Made by a program: the position numbers and the translations under genes
The notes under the pieces: model-generated
Databases searched by the model: none
The model's input: the letters and a program-made list of their open reading frames with translations, nothing else
Told to the model about the DNA's origin: nothing
In this document: one piece after another, positions 41,135-50,930 of the stretch
How positions within the stretch are numbered: the stretch's first letter is position 1
Layout: each line of letters begins with the position of its first letter
Assembly (NCBI GenBank): GCA_902801205.1
Contig: CADCHE010000007.1
Coordinates: forward strand, 47,133 to 111,132
Direction of reading: 5' to 3'
DNA: 64,000 nucleotides
Source: an uncultured Bacteroidia bacterium
Lineage (GTDB): Bacteria; Bacteroidota; Bacteroidia; Bacteroidales; UBA932

Positions 41135-43732
41135 ATGAAAACCAAGATCAGCATCTTTGCGGCGCTCGCCATCGCGGCGCTTGCAACGCTTTCCGCCTGC
41201 GGTTCTTCCACCACGGCGCCTGCCGGTCATCGCGTCGCCGCCCTGGACGACGCTGCCTGGAACGAATCGGTTTGGATCTCCGTCGTCGATGCACCGGTGG
41301 TGACCGGCCGTATCAAGGACGGCAGCCGTTCTGCCGACGGCGCCAGCTGGTTCCTTTCCACGGTCAAGAATGAGGGCAAGGTGACCGCCGCCACCTGGAT
41401 GACGACCGGCCTGGGCGTCTACGAACTCTATGTCAACGGCCGCCCGATCGGAGAGGAAATCCTCAAGCCGGGCTTCACCCATTACGCCAAGACCAAGATT
41501 TCTTTCACGTACGACGTGACGGATGCCTTCAAGACCGGCTCCGGCGCGGAAAACGTCCTTTCCGTCCAGGTGACCCCGGGCTGGTGGGGCGACAAGATCA
41601 TCACCCCTTCCGGCCATGAGGGCATGATCGGCAAGAAGTGCGCCTTCCGCGGCGTGCTGCAGCTTACCTTCGCCGATGGCACCAAGAAGTGCTACGGGAC
41701 GAACCTGACCGACTGGAAAGCCGGCATCGCCGGTCCCGTGAAGCATGCGGCCATCTTCGACGGCGAAGTCTACGATGCGCGCGAGCTGCCCGGTTTCTGC
41801 ACTCCCGAGAAGCTTTCCGCTCCCGAGGAGAACACCGAGTTCGCCGGCGAGATCGTCCCGTCTGACGGCGCGGAGATCTACCTGCGCCATGACATCGCCC
41901 TCAAGCCCGTCCAGGCCTATGTCTGGAAAGACGTGGAAGGTGCGGCCGAGGATGCCTACGGCAAGGTGGTCATCGAGCGTTCCTTTGCCGACGGCGAGCC
42001 GATGACAATCCTCCCGGGCGAGACGCTGGTGGTCGACTTCGGACAGAACGCGGCCGCCGTCCCTTCGTTCGTCTTCAAGGCCAAGGAAGGAACGACGCTC
42101 ACCTGCCTGCCCGCCGAGCTGCTCAATGACGGCAACGGCGCGAAGAACCGCGGCATGGACGGCCCGGAAGGCAGCTGCCACCGCCTCAACCTCCGCATCC
42201 CGAACGAGGGCATGCAGCTGGAGTACACCTTCGGCCCTGCCAAGGGTTTCTCCTCCTACTATCCGCACTGCACGTTCTACGGCTACCGGTTCGTCTCCAT
42301 CACGGCGACGGACGAGGTCGTGATCCGTTCGATCGAGTCGATCCCCGTCACCTCCATCGCCGAGAACATCGAGACCGGCAAGATCTCTACCGGCGACGAG
42401 CTTGTGAACAAGCTTATTTCCAACACCCTCTGGGGCCAGCGTTCCAACTACCTCTCCGTGACGACGGACTGCCCGCAGCGCAACGAGCGCCTGGGCTGGA
42501 CGGCCGATACGCAGGTGTTCACGGAGACGGGTACCTTCTTCGCCAACACCGACCGCTTCTTCCACAAATGGATGCGTGACATGCGTGACACGCAGACCGA
42601 GGTGGGCGGCTTCCCGGGCGTCGCCCCGCAGGCGCAGTACGGTGCGGAACCGACTTCGATGATGCGACTCGGCTGGGCCGACGCGGGCATCATCGTTCCC
42701 TGGACCGTCTGGAAGCAGTTCGGTGACAATGAGATCATCGAGGAAAACTGGGCGGCGATGGACCTCTTCATGAACCACATCAACGACAACAAGTACGACC
42801 ATGTGGCCCTCTCCGCCGAGAACGGCAACTACCAGTGGGCCGACTGGCTCAGCTATGAGCCGCTGGAGAGCTGCGGTGGCGGCGCGTTCGGCACCGATGC
42901 TTCCGGACGCCGTGCCCCGCTGCCTGAGGCGATCGTCTACTGGAACTACCTGAGCGCCTCCTACTGGGCGATCGACGCCGGCATGATGCGCGACATGGCC
43001 GCCGCGACCGGCCGCGATGCCGCCCCCTATGCCGCCATGGCCGAGGATGCGAAGGCGTACATGAAGGCGCAGTTCCTCAATGCTGACGGTACGTTCAAGA
43101 CCGCGATCCTGAACACGATGCAGACGCCCGCCCTCTTCGCCCTCAAGAACGGATTGGTCGAAGGGAAGGCCAAGGAGGACATGATCGCCCGCCTGCGCGC
43201 GAACTTCGCCGAGCACGGGAACTGCCTCCAGACCGGTTTCCTGGGTACTTCCATCCTGATGGGGACCCTGACCGACAACGGGATGACCGACATCGCCTAT
43301 GAACTGCTCTTCCAGCGCAAGAACCCGAGCTGGCTGTATTCGATCGACAACGGCGCCACCACGATCTGGGAGCGTTGGAACAGCTACATGATCGAGTCGG
43401 GCATGGGTCCGCGCGGCATGAACAGCTTCAACCACTATGCGTATGGCTGCGTCTGCCAGTGGATCTGGGAGACGGTTGCGGGCATCGCTGCCGATCCGGC
43501 TGCCCCGGGCTTCAAGCACATCATCATGAAACCCGTCCCGGACAAGCGCCTGGGCCACCTGGAGGCCGAATACGCCTCGGCTGCGGGCCTGATCAAGAGC
43601 GCCTGGAAGTATGACGGCGACAAGTGGATCTGGGAGTTCACCGTTCCCGAAGGCGCCACCGCGACGGTGACCCTGCCCGGTGAGACCGAGTCCAAGGACT
43701 ACGCGGCCGGCACCTACACGGTCGAGAAGTAG
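41135..43732 (+). CDS. GH78 alpha-L-rhamnosidase, lipoprotein
   Basis: Exported enzyme of about 865 residues that removes alpha-L-rhamnose from plant or microbial glycans. Lipobox TLSAC is near residue 22. An N-terminal beta domain (TTGLGVYELYVNGRPIGEEIL, KPGFTHYAKTK) typical of GH78 precedes the (alpha/alpha)6 catalytic domain, which has the family sequence TTDCPQRNERLGWTAD and, further on, NGATTIWERWNSY with a catalytic glutamate. A C-terminal beta domain follows. Start ATG 41135 gives the signal peptide; 41123 is in frame. It is separated from the glycosidase operon downstream by a terminator and opposite orientation. Confidence 0.9.
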   Translation: MKTKISIFAALAIAALATLSACGSSTTAPAGHRVAALDDAAWNESVWISVVDAPVVTGRIKDGSRSADGASWFLSTVKNEGKVTAATWMTTGLGVYELYVNGRPIGEEILKPGFTHYAKTKISFTYDVTDAFKTGSGAENVLSVQVTPGWWGDKIITPSGHEGMIGKKCAFRGVLQLTFADGTKKCYGTNLTDWKAGIAGPVKHAAIFDGEVYDARELPGFCTPEKLSAPEENTEFAGEIVPSDGAEIYLRHDIALKPVQAYVWKDVEGAAEDAYGKVVIERSFADGEPMTILPGETLVVDFGQNAAAVPSFVFKAKEGTTLTCLPAELLNDGNGAKNRGMDGPEGSCHRLNLRIPNEGMQLEYTFGPAKGFSSYYPHCTFYGYRFVSITATDEVVIRSIESIPVTSIAENIETGKISTGDELVNKLISNTLWGQRSNYLSVTTDCPQRNERLGWTADTQVFTETGTFFANTDRFFHKWMRDMRDTQTEVGGFPGVAPQAQYGAEPTSMMRLGWADAGIIVPWTVWKQFGDNEIIEENWAAMDLFMNHINDNKYDHVALSAENGNYQWADWLSYEPLESCGGGAFGTDASGRRAPLPEAIVYWNYLSASYWAIDAGMMRDMAAATGRDAAPYAAMAEDAKAYMKAQFLNADGTFKTAILNTMQTPALFALKNGLVEGKAKEDMIARLRANFAEHGNCLQTGFLGTSILMGTLTDNGMTDIAYELLFQRKNPSWLYSIDNGATTIWERWNSYMIESGMGPRGMNSFNHYAYGCVCQWIWETVAGIAADPAAPGFKHIIMKPVPDKRLGHLEAEYASAAGLIKSAWKYDGDKWIWEFTVPEGATATVTLPGETESKDYAAGTYTVEK

Positions 43733-43743
43733 TGCATTGCTGA

Positions 43744-43787
43744 AACGAAAGAAGGGACCGGATCAACATCCGGCCCCTTCTTTCGTT
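43744..43787. terminator. Bidirectional intrinsic terminator
   Basis: AACGAAAGAAGGG (43744-43756) pairs with CCTTCTTTCGTT (ending 43787), with CCGGAT/TCCGG inside. It lies between convergent GH78 and alcohol dehydrogenase genes and can serve both. Confidence 0.8.
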
Positions 43788-43863
43788 ATGACAACCCTTC
43801 TCGGACCGATAAATGAAGGATTCTTTCCCTTGCGCCACAGAGAGAAGGAGGTAATCCGGTCCG

Positions 43864-45042
43864 TCAGGCCATGCACATCCGGTAGATGGCTTCGACGTCT
43901 TCCTGGCGGAGGGGTTTGAAGCCGGGCAGGACGCCGCCGGCGACCGCCTTGCGTGCCATCACCGCGAAATGCGTGTCATCGATGCCCACCTCCGGCAGCG
44001 TCCGGCTGAGGCCGAACGTGTCGAACAGCACCGTCGAGAACCGGTCGATGGCCTGCCGGGCGATGTCCATCGGCGCCTGGTCCGGATCGATTCCGAGCAC
44101 GTTCACGCCGAACTGCACGTACTTGCTCACCGTCGTCTCGTCCAGGCAGTAGGTCATCCAGCGCGGCGTGAGGATCGCGAGTCCGAGCCCGTGCGTGATG
44201 TCGTAGATGGCCGAGAGCTCATGTTCCATCGGGTGGCACGACCAGGCCTGTCGCTTGCCGCCGTCGATGAATCCGTTGATGGCCCACGAGGAGGCCCACA
44301 TCAGGTTGGCGCGCGCCTCGTAGTTGTCCGGCTCGCGGATGGCGACGGGCGTGTACTTGATGATGGTCTTCATCAGCCCTTCCATGAACGTGTCCAGCAT
44401 GTAGAGATCCTGGTCCATGTTGAAGTAGACCTCGATGATGTGCGAGAGCATGTCCGCTCCGCCGCAGGCCGTCTGGTAGGCGCTGACGCTGAAGGTATTG
44501 GACGGGTCCAGGAAGGAGACCTTCGGCAGGAGGAGCGGATCCATCCGGCCGTACTTGTCCTTCGTGTCGGGGTTCGAGATCACGCCGCCGCAGTCCATCT
44601 CGGAGCCCGTGGCGGACAGGGTGAGGATGTCCAGCACCGGAAGCGCTTTCTCGACCGGGGCCAGGATGGCGGGGTCGAAAAAGTCCCAGGCATCGCGGTC
44701 CGTGCAGGCCGCCGCCGCAATCCATTTCGTCGCGTCGATCGTCGAGCCGCCGCCGATAGCCAGGAGGACGTCGATCCCGTGTTCCTTGCACAGCCGGGCG
44801 CCTTCCCGGACGGAAGCGACGCGCGGATTCGGTTCGATTCCGGGCAGTTCGAACCATTCGAGGCCGGCTTCGCGGAGTTCCTTCACGACCCGGTCGTACA
44901 GGCCGCTCCGCTTGATGGAGCCGCCGCCGTAGGTCATCAGCACCCGCGTGCCGTATTTCTTCAACTCACCGCCGAGGTGGTGGAGCTGGTCCCGGCCGAA
45001 ATACACTTTCACCGGGATATCATAAATGAAATCGTGAATCAT
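43864..45042 (-). CDS. Iron-containing alcohol dehydrogenase (YqhD/BdhA-like)
   Basis: 392-residue NAD(P)H-dependent group III alcohol dehydrogenase. Features: YFGRDQLHHLGGELKKYG, the nucleotide motif YGGGSIKRSG, IGGGSTIDATKWIA near residue 97, and metal ligands in ACGGADMLSHIIE (Asp, His) and CHPMEHELSAIYDITHGLG (two His). The butanol dehydrogenase-like subgroup reduces aldehydes. The start is ATG 45042; the open frame extending to 45675 runs into GH43. It is the last gene of the glycosidase operon, 41 bases after GH43, and could reduce an aldehyde from sugar breakdown. Confidence 0.92.
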   Translation of the reverse strand: MIHDFIYDIPVKVYFGRDQLHHLGGELKKYGTRVLMTYGGGSIKRSGLYDRVVKELREAGLEWFELPGIEPNPRVASVREGARLCKEHGIDVLLAIGGGSTIDATKWIAAAACTDRDAWDFFDPAILAPVEKALPVLDILTLSATGSEMDCGGVISNPDTKDKYGRMDPLLLPKVSFLDPSNTFSVSAYQTACGGADMLSHIIEVYFNMDQDLYMLDTFMEGLMKTIIKYTPVAIREPDNYEARANLMWASSWAINGFIDGGKRQAWSCHPMEHELSAIYDITHGLGLAILTPRWMTYCLDETTVSKYVQFGVNVLGIDPDQAPMDIARQAIDRFSTVLFDTFGLSRTLPEVGIDDTHFAVMARKAVAGGVLPGFKPLRQEDVEAIYRMCMA

Positions 45043-45083
45043 ATCGTTTGTCTGTGAGGTTTGTCGTAAAAAACGGTTCCGTT

Positions 45084-46751
45084 TCAGATGTGGCGGCGCA
45101 GCAGCCGGCGGGGATGGAAACTGAAGCGGTCGACATCTATCCTGGCGCCCTGCGGAATGTCCGTCGCGACGAGATAGAAAGCATCCCGGCCGGAGGCTGT
45201 TGCCTTCAGCGGTACGGTCACTTCTTTCCAGGCACCGCCGGTGGACGGAATGGCTGCTTCGGCGAGGATTTCGCCTTCCGGATCGCCTCTGCGGAACACC
45301 AGTTTCCCGCCTGCCTGTTCTGCGGCCACGCGGACCGTCAACCGCGTCATGCGGGGAGAATAGTCCAGATACCGGTATCCGGCCCATTGACCGGCTTCCG
45401 TGAAGGAAAGGTAAGGGTAATCGGTCATCCGGAAGCCGTACGGCTCCCCGGTCGGCTCGGAGCGGACGACTTGCAGGCCGCCTTCCCGTCCCCGGGCGTA
45501 CTGGACGGCGGAGGAGGCTTGGATGACCTCCCCGGCACGGAAGGCGCCCCGCACGCCGGAGGAGGTCATTTTCACTTCCTCGATCGTTCCGTCTTCGTGG
45601 AAGGTCAGCGGATCGAGGTTCGCCACGCGTGAGATGCCCAGCCCTGGAATGCTCCGGTGGTAGGCGACATACCATTTCCCCTCGAACGGCTCGATGGATC
45701 CGTGGATGTTGATCGTTCCCGGATAATCGTAATTGGTGACGATCAGCCCCTGGTATTCATAGGGCCCCAGCGGCGCCTTGGCCGTCAGGTATGCCATCCG
45801 TGTCGGACATGCGCCCCGCTCCGCCACCTTCCCGACGTTCTGGATGTAGATATAGTAGTACGTGTCACCCCGTTTGCGGAGCGACGGGCCTTCGAAGGGC
45901 TCGTTGTCTTCCGGCATGACGCTGCTCAGGTCCCTGACCGACTCCGGCAGGATCCGGGAATAATCCTCCGGGTCCAGCTGCGCGACGATGAACTTCGGCA
46001 GGGCGATATACACCTTCCCGTCATCGTCCACCAGCGCGCCCGGGTCGATGCTCTTGTACGGCTTGCCGTTCAGCGTGATGAGGCGGGCGTTCCCGTAAGG
46101 CCCCTCCGGCCGGTCCGCATCGAGAATCAAGTCGCGATCCTTGTTGGTGCAGGTTACCATGTGGTATTTGTGCGTCACCGGATCCCGGAAGACGTCCGGT
46201 GCCCAGAGGCGGGTGGCGTTCCCAACCACATCTGCGGGAAGGTCTTTCATGCGGAGGGCCACCCCGGCGTCGTTCCAGTGGACCAGGTCGTCGGACCACA
46301 GGACATGGTAGTCTTGCGAGCAGAAGTCCAGGTGCCCCTCTTCGTCCAGGCCGGCATAGTGGTCTCTCGAGCCGAACAGATACATCCGCCCGTCGAAGAC
46401 GTGCGGCTCCGCATCGGCGATGAAGAGCCCCCAGGTCGGCGGCAGGATGGGATTCTGGCCCTCGTAGCCTACCGAGACGAGACAGCGCACCTCGTCGCCC
46501 GTCTCCGGGCAGAGGGCGGTGATGACGGCGTCTCCTTTGCTGCGTCCCCGGACAATGCCTTTCCGGTTGACGCGGGCGACCCGTTTGTCGCTGGACTGCC
46601 AGCGGATGCGGCCGGGAACGTCCCCTGAGACATTCAGTTGTACTTTCCGTCCGCAGTCGACCATGGTGGCAGCACGGTCCAGTTTCCAGGATGCTCCCCG
46701 GAGCGGAATCACCGCCAGGAGCAGGAAGAGGAAGATCGATAATCGTTTCAT
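45084..46751 (-). CDS. GH43-family glycosidase with N-terminal Big_2 domain
   Basis: Exported, 555 residues, signal peptide MKRLSIFLFLLLAVIPLRGA. Residues 25-95 form a Big_2 domain (GDVPGRIRWQSSDKRVARVN). The five-bladed propeller follows: FIADAEPHVFDGRMYLFGSRD with the catalytic base Asp, KSIDPGALVDDDGKVYIAL with the middle Asp, and EPFEGPSLRKRGDTYYYIY with the acid Glu. The C-terminal 130 residues resemble a carbohydrate-binding module (RLTVRVAAEQAGGKLVFR). GH43 enzymes cut arabinose, xylose or galactose linkages; the subfamily cannot be read here. It is 13 bases after the second GH36 gene. Confidence 0.88.
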   Translation of the reverse strand: MKRLSIFLFLLLAVIPLRGASWKLDRAATMVDCGRKVQLNVSGDVPGRIRWQSSDKRVARVNRKGIVRGRSKGDAVITALCPETGDEVRCLVSVGYEGQNPILPPTWGLFIADAEPHVFDGRMYLFGSRDHYAGLDEEGHLDFCSQDYHVLWSDDLVHWNDAGVALRMKDLPADVVGNATRLWAPDVFRDPVTHKYHMVTCTNKDRDLILDADRPEGPYGNARLITLNGKPYKSIDPGALVDDDGKVYIALPKFIVAQLDPEDYSRILPESVRDLSSVMPEDNEPFEGPSLRKRGDTYYYIYIQNVGKVAERGACPTRMAYLTAKAPLGPYEYQGLIVTNYDYPGTINIHGSIEPFEGKWYVAYHRSIPGLGISRVANLDPLTFHEDGTIEEVKMTSSGVRGAFRAGEVIQASSAVQYARGREGGLQVVRSEPTGEPYGFRMTDYPYLSFTEAGQWAGYRYLDYSPRMTRLTVRVAAEQAGGKLVFRRGDPEGEILAEAAIPSTGGAWKEVTVPLKATASGRDAFYLVATDIPQGARIDVDRFSFHPRRLLRRHI

Positions 46752-46764
46752 GGCATGGTGCTGT

Positions 46765-48846
46765 TTATTTGACCGGTCCGGTTACCGCCCCATAGCGCAG
46801 CAGCCGGGCCGTGCGCAGAGCCGGCAGGGCCACTTCAAAGCCTTCCGCCAGTTCGCGGCCGGTCTTGCGGATACGTTCGTGGGTGTCCCAGTCTTCGATT
46901 TCGTAAACGGTGTCGGGCTCGAGGGCCTTCAGGTGGAGCAGGGCGGAGGTCTGCGGGGCCTTTTCCCGGCGGAACACCGAGATCCAGCCGGTCCCGTCCT
47001 CCGGGCGGTCGAGCTGCCAGGCCAGGAGGATGTCGTCGCGGGTGAGGTCGCCTTCGCCGATCAGGGGATGGAAGTCGTCCATGAAGTACCGGTGTACCGC
47101 ATCGAATTCCGCCATCCGCGCATGCATCCGGCGGATGTCGCTCTGGGGCGACGTGACCTTCCAGTTGAAGATGGTCGTGGCGCTCAGGCTCGATCGGGCG
47201 ACGTATGGGTCGTCGCGCCAGACGGCTGTTCCGTGGACGGGCAGCCACAGGCTGAGCCCGAAGGTCTGGCTCTGGCAGATGTCGGGATCCTCCGTGTCAT
47301 AGTCCGTGCGCCAGAGCGGGATGCAGCGTGAAGTGGCTTCCAGGTCGAGCCGCCGGCCGCCGGAGGCGCAGTTGTCGATGAACAGGTCCGGGAATTCCTC
47401 CCGCAGCCAGTCCCAGAACGTATACAGTCCGGTGATGTAGCGGATCTCCCGGATGCCGAGCCGGCCGGGCGCGTCATTGTTGTACCAGAAGGCCTCCGGT
47501 TCGATGTTGAAGTCCTGCCGGAAGTGGTCGACGCGGCCTTCCCGCAGCATCCGCGCCACTTCTTCCCGCATCCACCGGTTCGCTTCGGGATTCCCCAGGT
47601 CGAGCAGGTAGGAGTCGGGGTAGCTCCGGTCGATCGGATGCGGCTCCACGGGCTTTCCCCAGGCTTCCAGGAGGTATTCCGGGTGGAGGTAGGCCCAGTC
47701 GGAGTCCTTGACGACCCGCTCGGGCTCATACCAGACCATGAACTGGCTGCCCGCCTCGTGGACGGCGTCGGCGATCTCGCCCAGGCCGTTCGGGAACCGG
47801 GTGCTGTCCACCTGCCAGCTGCCCACCGAGTTGCACCAGTCGTACCCTTCCTGCCAGCGGGCCGAAGGACCGTACCACCCGGCATCGAGCCAGAACACTT
47901 CCGGGACGATGCCGAACATCCGGTAACGCTCCACCAGCGCCAGGGCGTACGAAGTGGTGAAGCAGGAATAGACATTGCAGGGCGGCGGGTCGCCGAAGTT
48001 GAAGCTGGCGCAAAGGGGCGGATGCACTTTCTCTCCCCGGATCCGCGGGTAGTGGTGTGCCATGATGAAGCGCCGCAGGGCGTTCTGCCCGGCCATCCGG
48101 TCGTCGCCCCGCCAGGGGAGCATCGCCGTCATCGGGGTACGGATCTCCTCGCCCGGCTCCAGCCAGGTGTCCAGGAAGACCATGCCCGTGTTCACGCCGA
48201 CCTTCCCGTCCGCGCCGCGGAAGACGGAGGCTTTCCAGGTCCCCGTCCAGCCGATGGCGAACACCATCCCGCCGCCGCGCGTACGCACGTTGAAATACGG
48301 GAAGGCATGCGACGAGGAGCGGCCCGCATAGGGTTTCATCCAGAGCGTGTCACCGGCCTGCAGGACGGTCTCGCGCGGGTGGAAGTCTTTCTTTTCAGCC
48401 GTACTGCCTTCCGCATGGAACACCCTCGCCTCCGGTCCGGCCGGCAGGGCGAGGTCGACGACCCGCACATCGTTGATCTGTCCGGTGCGTGTCTTCCCGC
48501 CCCGGAAATAGAGCACCCACTCCATGGCTTCGGCATCCGGGAACGTCTTCACCGCGCATTCCACCTCGAGACCGGTGCGCGGGTCGCGCCAGAAGTGCCG
48601 GGTCAGCAGGGCGCCGTCGTCCTGCACCGGGCCGTTCTGTCGGGAATAGCGCCATTTCTTGATGAAGCGGTCCGAAGACACACCGTCGTAGCGGAAAGAG
48701 AAAGGGGGCCGTTTCCCTGCACCGAAGTGCTGCCGGACCCATTCCCGGCAGGAAGGGGCGTCTTCTCCGTAGAGGGCTTGCGCGCCGGCGTGCACGGGGA
48801 TGGACAGGAAAGCGGTGAGCAGCAGCAGGGGGAGGATGCGTTTCAT
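46765..48846 (-). CDS. GH36-family alpha-galactosidase-like enzyme (copy 2)
   Basis: Exported, 693 residues, signal peptide MKRILPLLLLTAFLSIPVHA. N-terminal beta-supersandwich, then a TIM barrel with EVFWLDAGWYGPS, QFMVWYEPERVVKDS, the nucleophile aspartate in VDHFRQDFNIEP, and the acid region NCASGGRRLDLEATSRC followed by PLWRTDY. These are the landmarks of GH36 alpha-galactosidases. It shares the full layout with the gene before it (48843-50930) and is ATGA-coupled to it, so this is a tandem paralogue pair. It may differ in linkage or in substituted sugar preference. Confidence 0.9.
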   Translation of the reverse strand: MKRILPLLLLTAFLSIPVHAGAQALYGEDAPSCREWVRQHFGAGKRPPFSFRYDGVSSDRFIKKWRYSRQNGPVQDDGALLTRHFWRDPRTGLEVECAVKTFPDAEAMEWVLYFRGGKTRTGQINDVRVVDLALPAGPEARVFHAEGSTAEKKDFHPRETVLQAGDTLWMKPYAGRSSSHAFPYFNVRTRGGGMVFAIGWTGTWKASVFRGADGKVGVNTGMVFLDTWLEPGEEIRTPMTAMLPWRGDDRMAGQNALRRFIMAHHYPRIRGEKVHPPLCASFNFGDPPPCNVYSCFTTSYALALVERYRMFGIVPEVFWLDAGWYGPSARWQEGYDWCNSVGSWQVDSTRFPNGLGEIADAVHEAGSQFMVWYEPERVVKDSDWAYLHPEYLLEAWGKPVEPHPIDRSYPDSYLLDLGNPEANRWMREEVARMLREGRVDHFRQDFNIEPEAFWYNNDAPGRLGIREIRYITGLYTFWDWLREEFPDLFIDNCASGGRRLDLEATSRCIPLWRTDYDTEDPDICQSQTFGLSLWLPVHGTAVWRDDPYVARSSLSATTIFNWKVTSPQSDIRRMHARMAEFDAVHRYFMDDFHPLIGEGDLTRDDILLAWQLDRPEDGTGWISVFRREKAPQTSALLHLKALEPDTVYEIEDWDTHERIRKTGRELAEGFEVALPALRTARLLRYGAVTGPVK

Positions 48847-50930
48847 TCAGGAATCGTCTTTTCGTTGTTTTCCAGTTTCTTGTATCGGACCAGCAGGGAA
48901 CTGCGCGGCTGCTCCAGGCGGAGCGTCAGGCCTTCGCGCAGGGCGGCCCCGGAGAGGGCCGTCTCTCCGTCACCCAGGCCGGTGAGGACATAGTCTGCGG
49001 CAGGGTCCAGCGCCTGCAGGGAGACGGTGTATGCCGCTTCCGGGGCCAGTTCGCGGCGGAAGGCCGTGACGACGCCCGACCCGTCGGAGGGACGGTGCAT
49101 CTGCCAGGCAATCCAGACATCGTGCCCGGTGAGGTCGCCCGTCCCGGAGAGGGGATAATAGTCTTCGAAAAAATAGTCGCGGATGTCACGGTATTCCTGC
49201 AGGAGCCGCTGCATCTGGGTGAAGGAGTTCTCCCAGCCGGTGATCTTCCAGTTGTAGATGAGCGTCGAACTCAGACTGGAGCGGAAGGAGTAGTCGTCGG
49301 CCAGCAGGATGCCGGTGCCGTGTACGGGCAGGAAGAAATTCAGTCCGTAGGTGTGGCACTGGTAGCCGTCCGGGTCATCGTAGTGGTAATAGTCGCTGCG
49401 CCAGAGGGGGACACTGCGTGCCGTCGTCTCCCAGTCGAGCCGTTTGCCGCCCGAGGCGCAGTTGTCGATCACCATCTCCGGGAACCGATCGAGCAAGTAG
49501 TCCCAGAACCGGTAGAGGTTCTCCACATGCCGGATTTCCTTCATCCCGCGCCGCCCGGGGACGTCGTTCTCCGCCCAATAAGGGGCGGGCTCCACGTTGC
49601 AGTCCTGCCGGTAGTAGTCGATACCGTTTTCCTCAATGAAGTCGCCGTAGGTCTTGCAAAGCCATTGCAGGGCCTCTTCGTTCCCCAGGTCCAGCAGCAG
49701 CCAGGTCGCCTGCTCCGCGCCCTCCGGCCAGGCCTTGCAGGAGAGCATCCACTGCGGGTGTTCCACGGCCCAGGCCGTTCCCTTGACCACCCGCTCGGGC
49801 TCGAACCAGAGCATGAATTTGGCACCGGCACGGTGGACGGCGTCCGAGACGGGCTTCATTCCGTCCGGGAATCGCCGGCGGTCGACCGCCCAGTTGCCCG
49901 TCGTCGTGGCCCAGCTGCGGCCTTCCTGCCAGTCGGCGGCGCCTTCGTGCCAACCCGCGTCCATCCAGAAGATGTCGGGCTGCAGGCTGAACTGCCGGTA
50001 GCGTTCGACCATCGCCACCGCCCACCGGGCCGTGATGGCGGAGTATTCGCCGTAGGGCTGCGGGTCGCGGTAGTTGAATCCGCTGCTGAGCAGGTTCCGG
50101 ACCGGTTGCCCGTTCACTTTGCGTCCGTGGTGTTCCAGCAGGAAGCGCCGCAGGCGGTTGTGTCCGTCCATCCGCGCGCCGCTCCACAGCAGGAAAGCGG
50201 CCGACGGGGTGCGGATTTCCTCGCCGGGATGCAGGAAGAGGTCGGTCCCGGCCATGCCGGTGCGGAACGTCACCTGCCGGTCATCCTCCTTGCAGAAAGC
50301 CGCCGTCCAGGTGCCAGTCCAGCCGACGGCGACGATCGCTCCCTGCCCGGAAGCGGACGATTCCAGGTTGTAGAACGGGAAGGCTTCGGCGGAGGATCGG
50401 CCGCCTGCGGGCATGAATGCGACCGCTTCGCCGGTCTGCAGCTCCTTCGTCCGGGGGGCGTAGTCGGCCCGGGAGATCTTGTTCCCTTCCGCGTAATGCA
50501 GCTGGAAGGGACCTTTGGCGGGGAACCGGAGCGACAGGTCGGCGGCCAGCACGTCCGTCAGCTGCCCGGATTCGACATCCGCCCCGTTGTGGAAGCGGAC
50601 CACCCATTCCACCACTTTCTGTTCCGGCCAGGCCTTGACTTCGCAGCGGACCTCGAATCCGTCGCGGCGCCGCCAGACGAACCGGGCGGCCCGGCAGGCG
50701 GGGTCGCTGGCGTTCATCGGCTCCCGGGACCATGTCCATCGCTTCAGCAGTTTTGCGGACGGAACGCCGTCCAGCTTGAAGGAGAAAGGCGGAACGGCGC
50801 GCCGGCCGAAATGCGTGTCGACCCACGCCTCGATGTCGGTGTCGTCGCCTCGGACGGTGCAGACGGGACCCGCCGCGGCCGTCATCAGCCCCAGCAGCGC
50901 CAGCAGGAGGGTTAAAGCGGCCTTCTTCAT
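48843..50930 (-). CDS. GH36-family alpha-galactosidase-like enzyme (copy 1)
   Basis: Exported, 695 residues, signal peptide ALTLLLALLGLMTAAAG. Landmarks are DIFWMDAGWHEGA, KFMLWFEPERVVKGT, the nucleophile aspartate in IDYYRQDCNVEPAPY, and NCASGGKRLDWETTARS followed by PLWRSDYYHYDD. Compared with its neighbour it has a cysteine in the nucleophile loop (RQDCN versus RQDFN), which points to divergence in the active site. It overlaps gmhA upstream and the second GH36 gene downstream by ATGA. Together with a GH2 beta-mannosidase this fits galactomannan-like or other galactose-decorated glycan use. Confidence 0.9.
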   Translation of the reverse strand: MKKAALTLLLALLGLMTAAAGPVCTVRGDDTDIEAWVDTHFGRRAVPPFSFKLDGVPSAKLLKRWTWSREPMNASDPACRAARFVWRRRDGFEVRCEVKAWPEQKVVEWVVRFHNGADVESGQLTDVLAADLSLRFPAKGPFQLHYAEGNKISRADYAPRTKELQTGEAVAFMPAGGRSSAEAFPFYNLESSASGQGAIVAVGWTGTWTAAFCKEDDRQVTFRTGMAGTDLFLHPGEEIRTPSAAFLLWSGARMDGHNRLRRFLLEHHGRKVNGQPVRNLLSSGFNYRDPQPYGEYSAITARWAVAMVERYRQFSLQPDIFWMDAGWHEGAADWQEGRSWATTTGNWAVDRRRFPDGMKPVSDAVHRAGAKFMLWFEPERVVKGTAWAVEHPQWMLSCKAWPEGAEQATWLLLDLGNEEALQWLCKTYGDFIEENGIDYYRQDCNVEPAPYWAENDVPGRRGMKEIRHVENLYRFWDYLLDRFPEMVIDNCASGGKRLDWETTARSVPLWRSDYYHYDDPDGYQCHTYGLNFFLPVHGTGILLADDYSFRSSLSSTLIYNWKITGWENSFTQMQRLLQEYRDIRDYFFEDYYPLSGTGDLTGHDVWIAWQMHRPSDGSGVVTAFRRELAPEAAYTVSLQALDPAADYVLTGLGDGETALSGAALREGLTLRLEQPRSSLLVRYKKLENNEKTIPE